Below, piece by piece: positions 9,022 through 17,584 of a stretch of 64,000 nt of DNA. The stretch covers positions 156,642 through 220,641 of the forward strand of contig NZ_JACBOT010000006.1 in the NCBI RefSeq assembly GCF_021532275.1, given 5' to 3'. Every line of letters begins with the position of its first letter. Positions within the stretch are counted from its first letter, which is position 1. The DNA comes from Brevibacterium sp. UCMA 11754. Its GTDB lineage: Bacteria > Actinomycetota > Actinomycetes > Actinomycetales > Brevibacteriaceae. The notes under the pieces were generated by a model that worked only from the letters and a program-made list of their open reading frames with translations, was not told the DNA's origin and ran no database searches. Position numbers and translations under genes: made by a program.

Positions 9022-9873
9022 TCAGGTCAGGCTGGGGCCTGTGCTGTGTGCCTCCCGGTGGGGCGGCTGTGCGGATAGTGCGCTGAGGTGTGCGTCGGAG
9101 GCGACGGGGTTGCCTGGCCCTTCTGGGTCGGTCGGGGCGTCCTCGAGTGGAGTGACGGGTCCGAAGAATCCGTGCGGAGTCTCGGGCGTGAATTGTTCGA
9201 CTGAAATAGTTGAGCCGAGGACGGTTTCTTCTTCGAGACGGAGGCCGGGGGTCGCACAGGGGGCAGCTTCGCCAGGGTCGAGGATCTCGATCTTGTGCTC
9301 CAGGGGTGTATCAGTACCAGCGTCGTTGAAGTACTCTTGCGTCACTTCAGCGGCGTAGCCGCTCTTAACTGCGATCTGAGCAAGCTTTCGATGCGCGTCC
9401 CAGTCTCCGGTTTCGAGCTGGTGGCCGGCGGCGGCGAGCGTGGCATGGTTGTACGTGCGTTCGGATTCTGCAGGCGCGGGGGAGGTCGGAGTCGAGTCGG
9501 TGGTGCGGCGGTCTTGATCCATAGCTTCGGCCTTTTCAATGAGAGTGGTGTGCCACTTGCGAGTGTCTTCACGAACATACGTTGCGCTGGAAAGGCTTGC
9601 GTCGCTGCCGACTTGGGCGAGATGAGCGATGAACTGGGTCTCGTCACGGTCGAACGGGTGGCAGTCGAAGCCGTCGTTTTCGTGTTCCTGGAGCTTGTTG
9701 GCGATGCGCGTGTGCAATTCGCGGTAGTCCTCGAGTGACACCTCGCTGTCGGCGATGTGATCGTTCATTCTTGGGTCGTTGCGCACCTGTTCTTCGAAGT
9801 CATGGATCCCTCCGTCGACGAGTCGGCGCAGTACCCAAGCTTCGTTGCTTGAGAACGTGGTGAGGTCGATCAT
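9022..9873 (-). CDS. Hypothetical acidic protein of the mobile element
   Basis: This 283-residue protein begins MIDLTTFSSNEAWVLRRL. ATG at 9873 has AGGAGAG seven bases upstream; a longer frame to 9942 lacks this support. The sequence is acidic and soluble, without membrane segments. It has an N-terminal helical part (residues 1-120), a Ser/Thr/Pro linker near 120-140, a second conserved-looking part around AAAGHQLETGDWDAHRKLAQIA (written here only as its position, about 145-165), and a Pro-rich tail. No family was recognised. It stands alone between the abiE remnant and the cell-wall hydrolase, with an inverted repeat just upstream. Confidence 0.65.
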   Translation of the reverse strand: MIDLTTFSSNEAWVLRRLVDGGIHDFEEQVRNDPRMNDHIADSEVSLEDYRELHTRIANKLQEHENDGFDCHPFDRDETQFIAHLAQVGSDASLSSATYVREDTRKWHTTLIEKAEAMDQDRRTTDSTPTSPAPAESERTYNHATLAAAGHQLETGDWDAHRKLAQIAVKSGYAAEVTQEYFNDAGTDTPLEHKIEILDPGEAAPCATPGLRLEEETVLGSTISVEQFTPETPHGFFGPVTPLEDAPTDPEGPGNPVASDAHLSALSAQPPHREAHSTGPSLT

Positions 9874-9890
9874 TTTTCTCTCCTGCTCGC

Positions 9891-9950
9891 GGTGATGTGT
9901 GCTTTGTCTTCTCCTGCTCGGGTAGTTCGTGTTGCTCAGCACACATCACC
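9891..9950. repeat. Inverted repeat in the leader of the acidic hypothetical gene
   Basis: GGTGATGTGTGCT at 9891-9903 and AGCACACATCACC at 9938-9950 are perfect 13-bp arms separated by 34 bases. The repeat begins only 18 bases upstream of the ATG at 9873, next to its ribosome binding site. It could be an operator or a long leader hairpin. Confidence 0.5.
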
Positions 9951-10019
9951 GAGAGCATTACTTCCACCAAGTTACAACGTGAGATTGCCTGGTGCCTGGT
10001 GGTGTTTATGGTGATGTCT

Positions 10020-11741
10020 TCAGGCTTTGGATTCCTTGTCTTTGCCGTAGTACTCCCAGTGCCACGCTTCACTGTTTTTCTGCCTTTCGCGTGCCCAGGG
10101 CGGATGCTCCCAGCCGAACTTCTTGGCGTTCTTCTGCATCCACTTATGTTGCGGAGAGCCGAATTTATTGATACCGCCACCGTAGTCAACGGCTAAAGCC
10201 CAACCATGGTTTGATTTTCCAGGGACGGCGGCTCGACCGGGACCGTATTTCTTGAAGAGGATCTTCTGCTCTGCGAGGTCTCTATAGGCGTCGGTGATAG
10301 CGATGTCAGTGTGGAACTCCTTCTTGTACGCCTTGTTCATCGCGATCAGAGCGTCGGTGGCATCCTTGCGGAGGAACTCTTCCTTGCTCTTGGGCGTCCA
10401 AGGGATCTTTTTGAGCTTGTCGGTCGGGATCTCTCCATTCTTGTGACCGCCCCACGGACCGGGGTTATGTCGACCGTCGTCGGGGACGTCGCCGCCACCC
10501 CCACCGGAGCCTCCACCGCCGTCGGTTTCGCAGTTGACGTTGCTGGCATTGCCATCGTCACTGTCATCATTGTCATCGCCGCCGCCTTTTCCGCCCTTGC
10601 CGACGACGTCCTTGGGATTTCCCTTGGCTTCGGCCTGAAACGAGACGTGTGGATGGTCTTTGTGGTTCTGAGTGTCTCCACCGCGATCTGGCATCCTGCG
10701 CCAGCCCTCATCGGCGCGTTCGACGTTGTAGATCCGTTGGTACCAGATCACGTATTTGACGTTGAGTGCTTTGTGATTGTCGATGACGAACTTCGCAATG
10801 TCGTCGCCGAGTGCTTTGCCGTCCTTGTTCAAAGGGACCATGAAGTCCACAGCGAGACCGGCAGGGTGACCGTTAGGGTCTCGTGACGAGTTGCCAGACC
10901 GGTATCCACCGACTCCCGTGATGCCGTCGTACTCGTCGTGGATGACCTCGGCGGCATCTTGAACGTGGGGTTTCACTTTGCCGAGCGGAAGTTTCTTCTT
11001 CTGAACTGTGACAGAGCCACCGGCAATGGCCTCATCGGTGTTCGTAGAAGCACTGGCAGCTTGGGCCTTACCGTCTGACTCCCAGTTCTTCATTTCGTCG
11101 AACCATTTCTCGGCCTGCTTGATCCGATTGGGCATGTTGGGTGTTCCGGCCCGTTCCCATTTGTCGTGGAAATGCTTCGTTGCCGCGGTGACTGAATCGA
11201 GTTCTTTCTTGATCATGTTCTCGAAGATCTCGACGTCGCCTGGGTTATCGCCCTTGGGATCCGACATGAAGGACAACTGAACTTCGACCGTCCACCAGTC
11301 TTTGTTCTTCTTCTTGCCATACGCTTTGAGCTTGCTGTTGCGATCGCCTGTCCATTGCCCCAGACCGATTCCTCCTGAGGACGATTCGGCCTTTTCGCGC
11401 TTCTTCGGCGACATTTTGTACGGGGAGTCCATGATGCCTTGCACGCTGGTGGGGTCGACGCCTGATTCCTGAGACCAGTTTCCGAGGATTCCCGCGATAT
11501 TGGTGTTTGACATTCCTTTATCTGAGAGCACCTCGAACACGGCCTTCGCGTGGGCCTTCTCATTCGGGTCGATATCACCGATATCGCCGACATCGCCTCC
11601 ACCATTACCGTCGTCGCTGACCGGCGTGCATGCCCCGCCTGCGGCCATGAGTCCAAAAAGGATCGGCACGATGACGACGAGCGCGAGGAAGCCTGCACCG
11701 AGGCTGGCAGCACCCGGAAGGAGCGACTTGAGTGAGAACAT
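10020..11741 (-). CDS. Three-domain peptidoglycan hydrolase of the conjugation apparatus
   Basis: The 573-residue protein has an N-terminal membrane span (about 13-34) that would hold it outside the membrane. It then carries a phage-tail-lysozyme-like domain (about 60-220; motifs AGILGNWSQESG and GGIGLGQWTG). Next is a middle domain (about 245-370) with GGYRSG, HPAGLAVDFM and HPHVSF, resembling the metal-binding domain found in actinobacterial hydrolases. After a Gly/Asp linker comes a VanY-type D,D-carboxypeptidase (about 440-565; TDAYRD, KSNHGWALAVDYG, EAWHWEYYG). Gram-positive conjugation systems use such enzymes to open the wall for the transfer channel. ATG at 11741 follows a terminator-like hairpin. 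Confidence 0.85.
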   Translation of the reverse strand: MFSLKSLLPGAASLGAGFLALVVIVPILFGLMAAGGACTPVSDDGNGGGDVGDIGDIDPNEKAHAKAVFEVLSDKGMSNTNIAGILGNWSQESGVDPTSVQGIMDSPYKMSPKKREKAESSSGGIGLGQWTGDRNSKLKAYGKKKNKDWWTVEVQLSFMSDPKGDNPGDVEIFENMIKKELDSVTAATKHFHDKWERAGTPNMPNRIKQAEKWFDEMKNWESDGKAQAASASTNTDEAIAGGSVTVQKKKLPLGKVKPHVQDAAEVIHDEYDGITGVGGYRSGNSSRDPNGHPAGLAVDFMVPLNKDGKALGDDIAKFVIDNHKALNVKYVIWYQRIYNVERADEGWRRMPDRGGDTQNHKDHPHVSFQAEAKGNPKDVVGKGGKGGGDDNDDSDDGNASNVNCETDGGGGSGGGGGDVPDDGRHNPGPWGGHKNGEIPTDKLKKIPWTPKSKEEFLRKDATDALIAMNKAYKKEFHTDIAITDAYRDLAEQKILFKKYGPGRAAVPGKSNHGWALAVDYGGGINKFGSPQHKWMQKNAKKFGWEHPPWARERQKNSEAWHWEYYGKDKESKA

Positions 11742-11760
11742 GTCGAGGGCCTTTCGGCAA

Positions 11761-11795
11761 TGACCACCGACCCCAAAGAGCAGGGCCGGTGGTCA
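11761..11795 (-). terminator. Hairpin between the surface-protein gene and the hydrolase gene
   Basis: Arms 11761-11773 and 11783-11795 (TGACCACCGACCC and GGGCCGGTGGTCA) pair over 13 bp with one mismatch around a 9-base loop. It sits 11 bases past the stop of the surface-protein gene on the minus strand. There is no clear T-run, so it may be a weak terminator or processing site. Confidence 0.4.
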
Positions 11796-11805
11796 TCATG
11801 GTTGA

Positions 11806-13506
11806 TTACTGATTCTTCTTCTTGCGACGCAGTACAGCGAAGAGGACGAATCCGCCGACCGTCACGGCGACGAGAGCACCGAGACTGAAACCGACCGTGA
11901 CACCGTGGACACCCTCACTGGCGGGTTCACCAGCCTTGGGCGAGGCGCCATCGGTGATCACGACTTCGTCGGTCTTCTCGGGGGAGGGAGTGGACTTATC
12001 GGTGGGTTCATCGTCGGGGGCATCGTCGTCACCATCGACGAGGGTTGTCTCATCGCGTGGGGCCGGGCGCTGATACTGGTCGTCGTCGCCCTGTCCGGTC
12101 GGCAGTTCGGGAACGTCGCGAGGAGTGGACGGGGCGTTGTCTTCGAGATTGGAATCATCGGCAATATCCGGCTGATCCTTGTCCTCGTCGTCTTTGCCCT
12201 TATCGCCCTTATCGTCGCTACCGTCTGAACCTGCTTTGGGTTCATCGCCTTTTCCGCCGTCAGCGCCAGCATCGTCGGCACTTCCGTCAGCGTCGGTGTC
12301 TGAGGATCCGGCATTGCTGTCACTATCGGCAGCCGGAGGCGGACCTTGTGCGTCTGCGGTCGCGTTATCGCCTGAAGCATTGGATTCGGCTTCCCGATCA
12401 CCGTTAGCAGCAGTGGAGTCATTACCGCCACCGGTCGCGTCACCCCGATCGTCATGGTGGCTGTTGGCACCATCGGATGAGGCGTCGTCGTCGGCAGACG
12501 TGCCGCCTGCGTCGTTGGAGCCATCGGCTCCAGCGTCGGACGCTGCGTTGGAGTCGGCTCCATCGGCGGTGGCATTTCCGGTGTCGTCGTCGCCGTTGCT
12601 GTTTGCGGTCGCGTTCTTGTCGCCGGGTGGGGTAGTGCCTCCACCGTGGACATTGAACCAGCCGACCACCCACTCACCGTCGCTGTTCTTGACGAAATAC
12701 TTGATCGTGACTGATCCCTCGAACGGCTTATCAGGAGTGAACGTCACTGAACCGTCGGGTAGCGTCACGAATGTGCCGTAGCCGTCGACCCTGACTGCAG
12801 GAGAGCGTTTGCCAGTCTTAGGGTCGACAAGACCAATAGATGTCTGGTCGTAGTCCTCGGGAGGAATGGCTGGCTTGACCGTCACAGAGTCCGAGTTGTC
12901 AGCGGGGTAATGGTGCTCCGAATCGGGCGGGGGAGCGGGTGCATCGGGATCCGGCTCTTCGCGGTCACCTGGATTCGTCGGGTCATAGGAATCTTCCTCG
13001 GGAGGCGCCGGGGAATCAGGCTCGTCACTCGGCTCATCGGTGGGTTCCTCGGTAGGTTCGTCGACGGGGACCTCGTTGTCGAGTGGACCCTTTGGATCTG
13101 TATCGTCTTTGGCAGCGGTGGGCACTTTGGCAGGTAGCGAAGGTGCGCCAGCGTCCGACGGCTCGTCTGGCTTCTTCGCAATAGGAGGGTCGACTTTTGG
13201 CTGTTTGGAAACTGGCTGCTCTGGCTTCGGTGCAGGCTGGGTGTCAACCGTCTTGGGTGCAGGTTCGTCGGTGACCGGCTCTGGCTTCGGTGCAGGCTGG
13301 GTATCGACCTTTGTTGGAGTCTCAGATTCTGGTTCGGCGGACGGTTCCGCCTCTGGCTGCTGAGCAGGGGGAGTCTCTGCGGGCTGTTCTGTGCTTGGCT
13401 CATCGGCATGGGCCAATGAAGTCGCCAGAGTCGTCCCGGACGTTGCAAGCCCGACGGCCACTGCGGCGGCCAGAACGCGCCTCTTGGCGGGTGTTGGCTG
13501 TGTCAT
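11806..13506 (-). CDS. Secreted, membrane-anchored Pro/Asp-rich surface protein
   Basis: The 566-residue protein has a signal peptide (MTQPTPAKRRVLAAAVAVGL, cleavage expected after AHA near 33). A Pro/Glu/Lys-rich region holds repeats of VDTQPAPKPE. A CshA-fibril-like module follows near 225-285 (VDGYGTFVTLPDGSVTFTP, then FEGSVTIKYFV). A long Asp/Ser/Ala/Gly low-complexity stalk comes next. The C-terminus is a membrane span and basic tail (VAVTVGGFVLFAVLRRKKKNQ). This resembles the layout of sortase substrates, yet no LPxTG-like motif precedes the span, so it is probably membrane-anchored. Its ATG overlaps the stop of the next gene upstream. A role in mating contact or adhesion is inferred. 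Confidence 0.8.
   Translation of the reverse strand: MTQPTPAKRRVLAAAVAVGLATSGTTLATSLAHADEPSTEQPAETPPAQQPEAEPSAEPESETPTKVDTQPAPKPEPVTDEPAPKTVDTQPAPKPEQPVSKQPKVDPPIAKKPDEPSDAGAPSLPAKVPTAAKDDTDPKGPLDNEVPVDEPTEEPTDEPSDEPDSPAPPEEDSYDPTNPGDREEPDPDAPAPPPDSEHHYPADNSDSVTVKPAIPPEDYDQTSIGLVDPKTGKRSPAVRVDGYGTFVTLPDGSVTFTPDKPFEGSVTIKYFVKNSDGEWVVGWFNVHGGGTTPPGDKNATANSNGDDDTGNATADGADSNAASDAGADGSNDAGGTSADDDASSDGANSHHDDRGDATGGGNDSTAANGDREAESNASGDNATADAQGPPPAADSDSNAGSSDTDADGSADDAGADGGKGDEPKAGSDGSDDKGDKGKDDEDKDQPDIADDSNLEDNAPSTPRDVPELPTGQGDDDQYQRPAPRDETTLVDGDDDAPDDEPTDKSTPSPEKTDEVVITDGASPKAGEPASEGVHGVTVGFSLGALVAVTVGGFVLFAVLRRKKKNQ
13220..13311. repeat. Direct repeat inside the surface-protein gene
   Basis: A nearly identical stretch of about 30 bases (GGCTTCGGTGCAGGCTGGGT plus flanks) occurs near 13222-13250 and again near 13281-13309. 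It encodes the repeated VDTQPAPKPE unit. Such in-frame repeats can change copy number by slippage and alter stalk length. Confidence 0.7.
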
Positions 13507-15284
13507 TTAGTTGAACCTTTCTCATTAGCGGTGACGACACCGTTGGAACCGCGCACGAGTGCGATGCCTTCGCTGGTGTAGCCGATGACACGATCTGGAT
13601 CGGTGTAGGTGTGCTTGTTGAGGTAGTAGGTGCGTTCGGCTCCGGTTTCGGTGATTGCTGCGGCTCCGAGTGCGGTCGTGAAGACTCCCTCGGTGGATTG
13701 CGCGGCGACCGTTCCGTCGTCGAGATTGAATGCAGTGTTGCCGATGATTGCCGTCTCGAGACCACGACCAACTTTCCAGTCCATGTCGGTCGGTGATGCC
13801 TCAGATGCGCCGGAGACGGCACCGTCGTCGGCGAGGGAGTGGACAACGACGTAGTTGGTTCCATCGACTGACCATTCCGCGACGGCCAGACCGTGACCGG
13901 CATTGATATGGCGAACAAACGTTGCACCCTTTGTCGGTGTGGCCAGGGTGATCGTGGTTGCCGCGTCTTTGTTTTTCCCGAAGGGCACACTCACGAGTCG
14001 TGGTTTTCCAGACTCGACTTGGATGAGCGCGTGATCGTCAATGGCCACAGGAAGAAATTGGGGGTTGGTGGTGACCTTGACCGGGTCTTTCTCTCCGACT
14101 ATGAGTGCTTCGATATCGCCGTCTTCGGTCGTGATCATCGGCGTTGTTCCGGTGACGTTGAGTTTCTGGTCTTTGCCGATCGGCCAGGTCTGAGTCTTGC
14201 CCTTTGCTGTGATGGCTGTGACCGTCTTGTCGGTTCGGGCTGCGATTGCCGGTGTGTCATTGATGGTGAACTCTGCGGTGTATTTGATCGGGCCAGCGAG
14301 TTTCGCCTTTCCAATTTCGTCTCCGCTGTGGATGTTAGTTAGGACGAGCTCTCCGCTATCGGGCGTGACGTAGGCGACCCCGGCATTGAACCAGCCGAGG
14401 GCTGAGGTCTTATCTGCTGGCAGTTCCCACAGTTGCTTGTCGTAGCCGTCGAGCAGTTCGGCGTCGGCGGGTTGAGCCACGGGTGCTGGTGTGAACCAGG
14501 TGGGTGAGGATGCGGGTTCGGGCTGGCGAGAGGATCCCATTTGCAGAAGACCCAGAATGAGGACGCCTACGAGGAAGACAGCGAGGGCAGTGATGATGAT
14601 TGGGGCGCGTTTGGCCCACGCCGGATCGGAGAAGCTGTTCTTTGTATTGGTCTGTGCGCGGGATGTCGACTTTTTCGTGGTGGCGGGTTTGATCGTGGCC
14701 CACTTGGCCTTGGCACGGGAGAGGAGGCGACCGATCCGTGTGGGGGTGTGAGGCTTGCTTGTGGGCTTGGGCGGCAGCTCGGGGACGGTGGAGAGTCCGA
14801 CGGTGTCGTCGAAACTCTCCGGCTCGAGGACCAGCGCACGGAAACCAGGGAGTGCGGAGGTCAGTTCGAAGGAGTCGACGTTGCGGTTGGCCAATGACTG
14901 GGCAGCGGCCACGACGGTCGCCAAGGAGGATTTCGCGGCGATAGAGCCCTCTCCTGGAGTGATGATCGAGAAGTTGTGGAACTCGATTTGATATGTCGTG
15001 GGGGTCGCTTCGTTCGGGTCGAGGAATTCGAGGTCGGTTGGCGTGACTCGCCACCGACCGGCTCGGAAGCAGACTGTGTCTTTTGCATGGATGGGAGCCA
15101 GCTCGATGATCGGTTGCCGGTTGTGGTGGCGTCGCCGGATGACGGCCAGAGCTGCATCGAGGGTGGGTTTGGACACGGAGACATTCGACCGGTCTTTGAG
15201 TGTGACCTCGGCGGTGACGATCAGCCCGTTTGGGGCTGTCTCACCGACTTCGATGTCTGGGGTCGTATCTGTGGTGTCGTGCAT
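13503..15284 (-). CDS. Single-span membrane protein with large extracytoplasmic domain
   Basis: The 593-residue protein starts MHDTTDTTPDIEVGETAPNG. It has a cytoplasmic N-terminal domain (about 1-160), a Pro/Lys-rich linker, one span near 228-250 (IIITALAVFLVGVLILGLLQ) and an extracytoplasmic part of some 340 residues. That part has repeating short beta-strand patterns reminiscent of a beta-propeller. No catalytic motif was seen. Its stop overlaps the start of the surface-protein gene, so the two are translationally coupled and probably act together at the cell surface. A conjugation scaffold role is inferred from position only. Confidence 0.7.
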   Translation of the reverse strand: MHDTTDTTPDIEVGETAPNGLIVTAEVTLKDRSNVSVSKPTLDAALAVIRRRHHNRQPIIELAPIHAKDTVCFRAGRWRVTPTDLEFLDPNEATPTTYQIEFHNFSIITPGEGSIAAKSSLATVVAAAQSLANRNVDSFELTSALPGFRALVLEPESFDDTVGLSTVPELPPKPTSKPHTPTRIGRLLSRAKAKWATIKPATTKKSTSRAQTNTKNSFSDPAWAKRAPIIITALAVFLVGVLILGLLQMGSSRQPEPASSPTWFTPAPVAQPADAELLDGYDKQLWELPADKTSALGWFNAGVAYVTPDSGELVLTNIHSGDEIGKAKLAGPIKYTAEFTINDTPAIAARTDKTVTAITAKGKTQTWPIGKDQKLNVTGTTPMITTEDGDIEALIVGEKDPVKVTTNPQFLPVAIDDHALIQVESGKPRLVSVPFGKNKDAATTITLATPTKGATFVRHINAGHGLAVAEWSVDGTNYVVVHSLADDGAVSGASEASPTDMDWKVGRGLETAIIGNTAFNLDDGTVAAQSTEGVFTTALGAAAITETGAERTYYLNKHTYTDPDRVIGYTSEGIALVRGSNGVVTANEKGSTK

Positions 15285-15379
15285 GTTTCTCCGCCTTGAG
15301 GGAAATCCTGGTTTCAGGTGTTGTTCCCCGAAAACTCGGGCGAATGTTTGTCAAGGAGGTCGGTCGTTTGCACATGATT

Positions 15380-15407
15380 ACGGCTCCACACTCATGTGTG
15401 GAGCCGT
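15380..15407 (-). terminator. Strong hairpin between two element operons
   Basis: ACGGCTCCACAC at 15380-15391 and GTGTGGAGCCGT at 15396-15407 are perfect 12-bp arms with a TCAT loop. It lies 17 bases past the stop of the YibE/F-like gene and before the start of the next gene. There is no T-run on the minus strand, so termination strength is uncertain. Confidence 0.5.
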
Positions 15408-15423
15408 CAGTGGGAGTGGAGGG

Positions 15424-16560
15424 TCAGTGTGTATGAAGCGGTGTCGGACTTGGCTGTGTGGGGATCCGGGAGAGAAAAAGCGCGAATGCGGTGGTGGCGG
15501 GCATGGTGACGAAGATTCCGATGATGCCTGCGAGCATTTGAGTGAGAGTCGTGGCCACGGTGTCTGTTTGGAGGAACGCGGACAGAGGCTGATTGTAGGT
15601 ATGGGCGAGGACAAATGCTGCGAGGCCGGCGCCGACGACTGAGAAGCTGATCGTGTAGATCGCTGAGGCGGAATGGTCTCGTCCGACGGCGAGAGCTGTG
15701 GGCAGAATTGCTCGCCAGGTCGGGGGAGTACCTGGGGTGGTGTGGGAGAAGACGGTGGCGGCTTGGGCTGCGGCAATGTCGTTGAGGATGCCGACGAGCG
15801 CGATCAGCAGAGCGGCAAGTGATAGGGCTGAGAGGTCGATTTCGAGACTGGTGTAGGTCAGTGCAGATGCGGATTCGTCGGCTGGACCTAATTCGAGCCA
15901 GGTCGCGAGCAGAGTGCCTGCGAGCATGGCAGTGGCGGCACCGCACATGGTTCCGCCCCAGGCGGCGAGGGTCTTCGTCGATAGTCCGTGGGTGAAGAAC
16001 AGCACGCCGGTGAGGACGAGGACGATGCTGATGGCGGTGTAGAGCAGCGGGGATCCGCCTGCTGCAATTCCGCCGATGAGGAATGCCCAGATGAACAGTG
16101 CTGAGGCCAGAAGAGAGGCGATGGCTCGGATTCCTTTGCCTCCGACGACCAGGAGCACGAGTGCGATGATGATGATCGTGAAAATGGTGAGCTTCAATGC
16201 GCGGTCATGGGAGTGGAACGTGTAGACAGTTTCGGCGTCGTCGGATTCGGAGGCGTACAGGATTGATCGATCGCCGTTGTCCACGTGGGATAGCCACGCG
16301 TCTCGGAAAAGCATGACGTTGACCTGCTGCCCGGTGCTCAGGGTCCCGGTGGCGTCTCCGCATGGGACTTCGTCGGTGACGTTCTCGCAGTCGGTGTAGG
16401 ACACTTCAGTCAGGACGGCGCTCGGGTAAGAAGTTTCTGTGGTGTTGCTGGGGTTTGGCCACAGGGCAATGGTGAGAGGAATGAGGGCCACAGCAATGAC
16501 CACGACAACCGCTGTGGCGAGGCGGGTGCCGTGGTCGAGGCGGGTAAGGAGTGTTCTCAT
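15424..16560 (-). CDS. YibE/F-like multispan membrane protein
   Basis: From ATG 16560 the protein has 378 residues. It has one N-terminal span, an extracytoplasmic domain of about 100 residues, then about seven spans (starting TIFTIIIIALVLLVVGGKGIR). The ending LTQMLAGIIGIFVTMPATTA and the internal ALLIALVGILNDIAAAQ fit the YibE/F family, whose molecular role is unknown. The start overlaps the stop of the upstream thiol-protein gene (ATGA), so a 36-residue longer frame is unlikely. Finding a YibE/F protein coupled to a thiol oxidoreductase inside a conjugation module is unusual. A transport or assembly role is inferred. Confidence 0.75.
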   Translation of the reverse strand: MRTLLTRLDHGTRLATAVVVVIAVALIPLTIALWPNPSNTTETSYPSAVLTEVSYTDCENVTDEVPCGDATGTLSTGQQVNVMLFRDAWLSHVDNGDRSILYASESDDAETVYTFHSHDRALKLTIFTIIIIALVLLVVGGKGIRAIASLLASALFIWAFLIGGIAAGGSPLLYTAISIVLVLTGVLFFTHGLSTKTLAAWGGTMCGAATAMLAGTLLATWLELGPADESASALTYTSLEIDLSALSLAALLIALVGILNDIAAAQAATVFSHTTPGTPPTWRAILPTALAVGRDHSASAIYTISFSVVGAGLAAFVLAHTYNQPLSAFLQTDTVATTLTQMLAGIIGIFVTMPATTAFALFLSRIPTQPSPTPLHTH

Positions 16561-16856
16561 GCGCTCAGGTCTTGGGCGTGACTGGGCGGTTGGACGGCCG
16601 GTGTTGGTGTTGCGGTTCTTTCCACTGCAATGGCTTCGGCAATCTTGTCGGGCCGGAGACCTGACCACGAGTCGGTCGGGGTCTCGACGTAGGGTGCTTC
16701 TCGGTGGCCGGCGGCTTTGATTTCCTTGAGCTTGTCGAGATTTTCAGGGGCGGAGAGGTCCTTGACGTTCGGCGAGTAGCCAGCACCTTTAAAGAAGCTG
16801 ATCGTGCTTTCACACTTGCCACATTGCGGGGCCGCCCACACGGTGATGTTGGACAT
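16557..16856 (-). CDS. Glutaredoxin/NrdH-like thiol oxidoreductase
   Basis: The 99-residue protein begins MSNITVWAAPQCGKCESTIS. The CGKC pair near residue 12 is the redox-active dithiol of a glutaredoxin or NrdH fold, and the later APYVETP and DSWSGLRPDKI match the glutathione/thioredoxin-reductase contact region of NrdH proteins. ATG at 16856 has GAGGAGG five bases upstream; the longer frame to 16892 lacks this. It is translationally coupled to the YibE/F-like gene. No ribonucleotide reductase is nearby, so reduction of element-encoded or envelope disulfides is one possible role. Confidence 0.82.
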   Translation of the reverse strand: MSNITVWAAPQCGKCESTISFFKGAGYSPNVKDLSAPENLDKLKEIKAAGHREAPYVETPTDSWSGLRPDKIAEAIAVERTATPTPAVQPPSHAQDLSA

Positions 16857-16902
16857 TGGTTCCTCCTCGGTTCGGGTGGTCATGGTGTTCACCTCGGGTG
16901 GG

Positions 16903-17484
16903 TCATTCTGGTTCGTTGGGATTCCAGTCGTGGGGGTTCTCAGCTACGACGTGATCGCTCTTATCGCGTTTGGCTTCCTGCTCAGCACCGTCAATGACGA
17001 GGGTGTAGAACTCTTCCTGGCCGTAATCGTTGTCCTTGCGGATTCGGTAGGACAACGTATTGGCCCACCACCCGGCCCAGGTCAGCGCCTGCGCTGCGCC
17101 GAGAACGTCGTCGCGGTTGTCCGGGTATTCCGTATCCCCACCAAGGAGGGTCGAGAGAACGGTGTATCGGTCACGTCGTGCACTGTCGACGAGTCCGGAC
17201 GAGACCATGCGGTCTGTGCCTTCGAGCGAGGGAAGGTCATGCTCGGTTTCGAAGGCTTCAGTGTCGAGCATGAGCTGATTGAGGAAACTCTTTGTGTCGG
17301 CAGTCCGTTGCTCTTTGAAGCACTTGGGGCAGATCATTCCGTTCTGATCTTTGCCTGCTTTGGTGGCGTAGAAGTCAGACCTAGCAGCCTGTGCTCGCCT
17401 CGATGGTGGCACCTTCGAGAGATCGGTGCTGGCGGTATGGCCGCATTTGTATTTGACGGGGTAGTGAGTGGGAATCTTGCTCAT
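16903..17484 (-). CDS. Hypothetical zinc-ribbon protein of the element
   Basis: The 193-residue protein starts MSKIPTHYPVKYKCGHTAS. Cys and His in KCGH (about 13-16) and the later CPKC (about 52-55) form a plausible zinc site. The rest is helical and acidic (residues 70-193). ATG at 17484 is preceded by AAAGGAA; a GTG directly before it is an alternative. It lies 46 bp upstream of the thiol-protein gene in the same direction. No family was recognised. Confidence 0.7.
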   Translation of the reverse strand: MSKIPTHYPVKYKCGHTASTDLSKVPPSRRAQAARSDFYATKAGKDQNGMICPKCFKEQRTADTKSFLNQLMLDTEAFETEHDLPSLEGTDRMVSSGLVDSARRDRYTVLSTLLGGDTEYPDNRDDVLGAAQALTWAGWWANTLSYRIRKDNDYGQEEFYTLVIDGAEQEAKRDKSDHVVAENPHDWNPNEPE

Positions 17485-17584
17485 CACGGTTCCTTTGTCT
17501 CGTTGTGGACTTGTGCACGAAGTTCGGGCACACGCGATGTCGGTGTTTGTCGCGGGTATAAGAGGGGTCTCGCTACGCTCGTGA

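Noticed and set aside
11806..13506. Sortase-anchored LPxTG protein
   Set aside because: The C-terminus has a span and basic tail, but no LPxTG-like motif stands before it.
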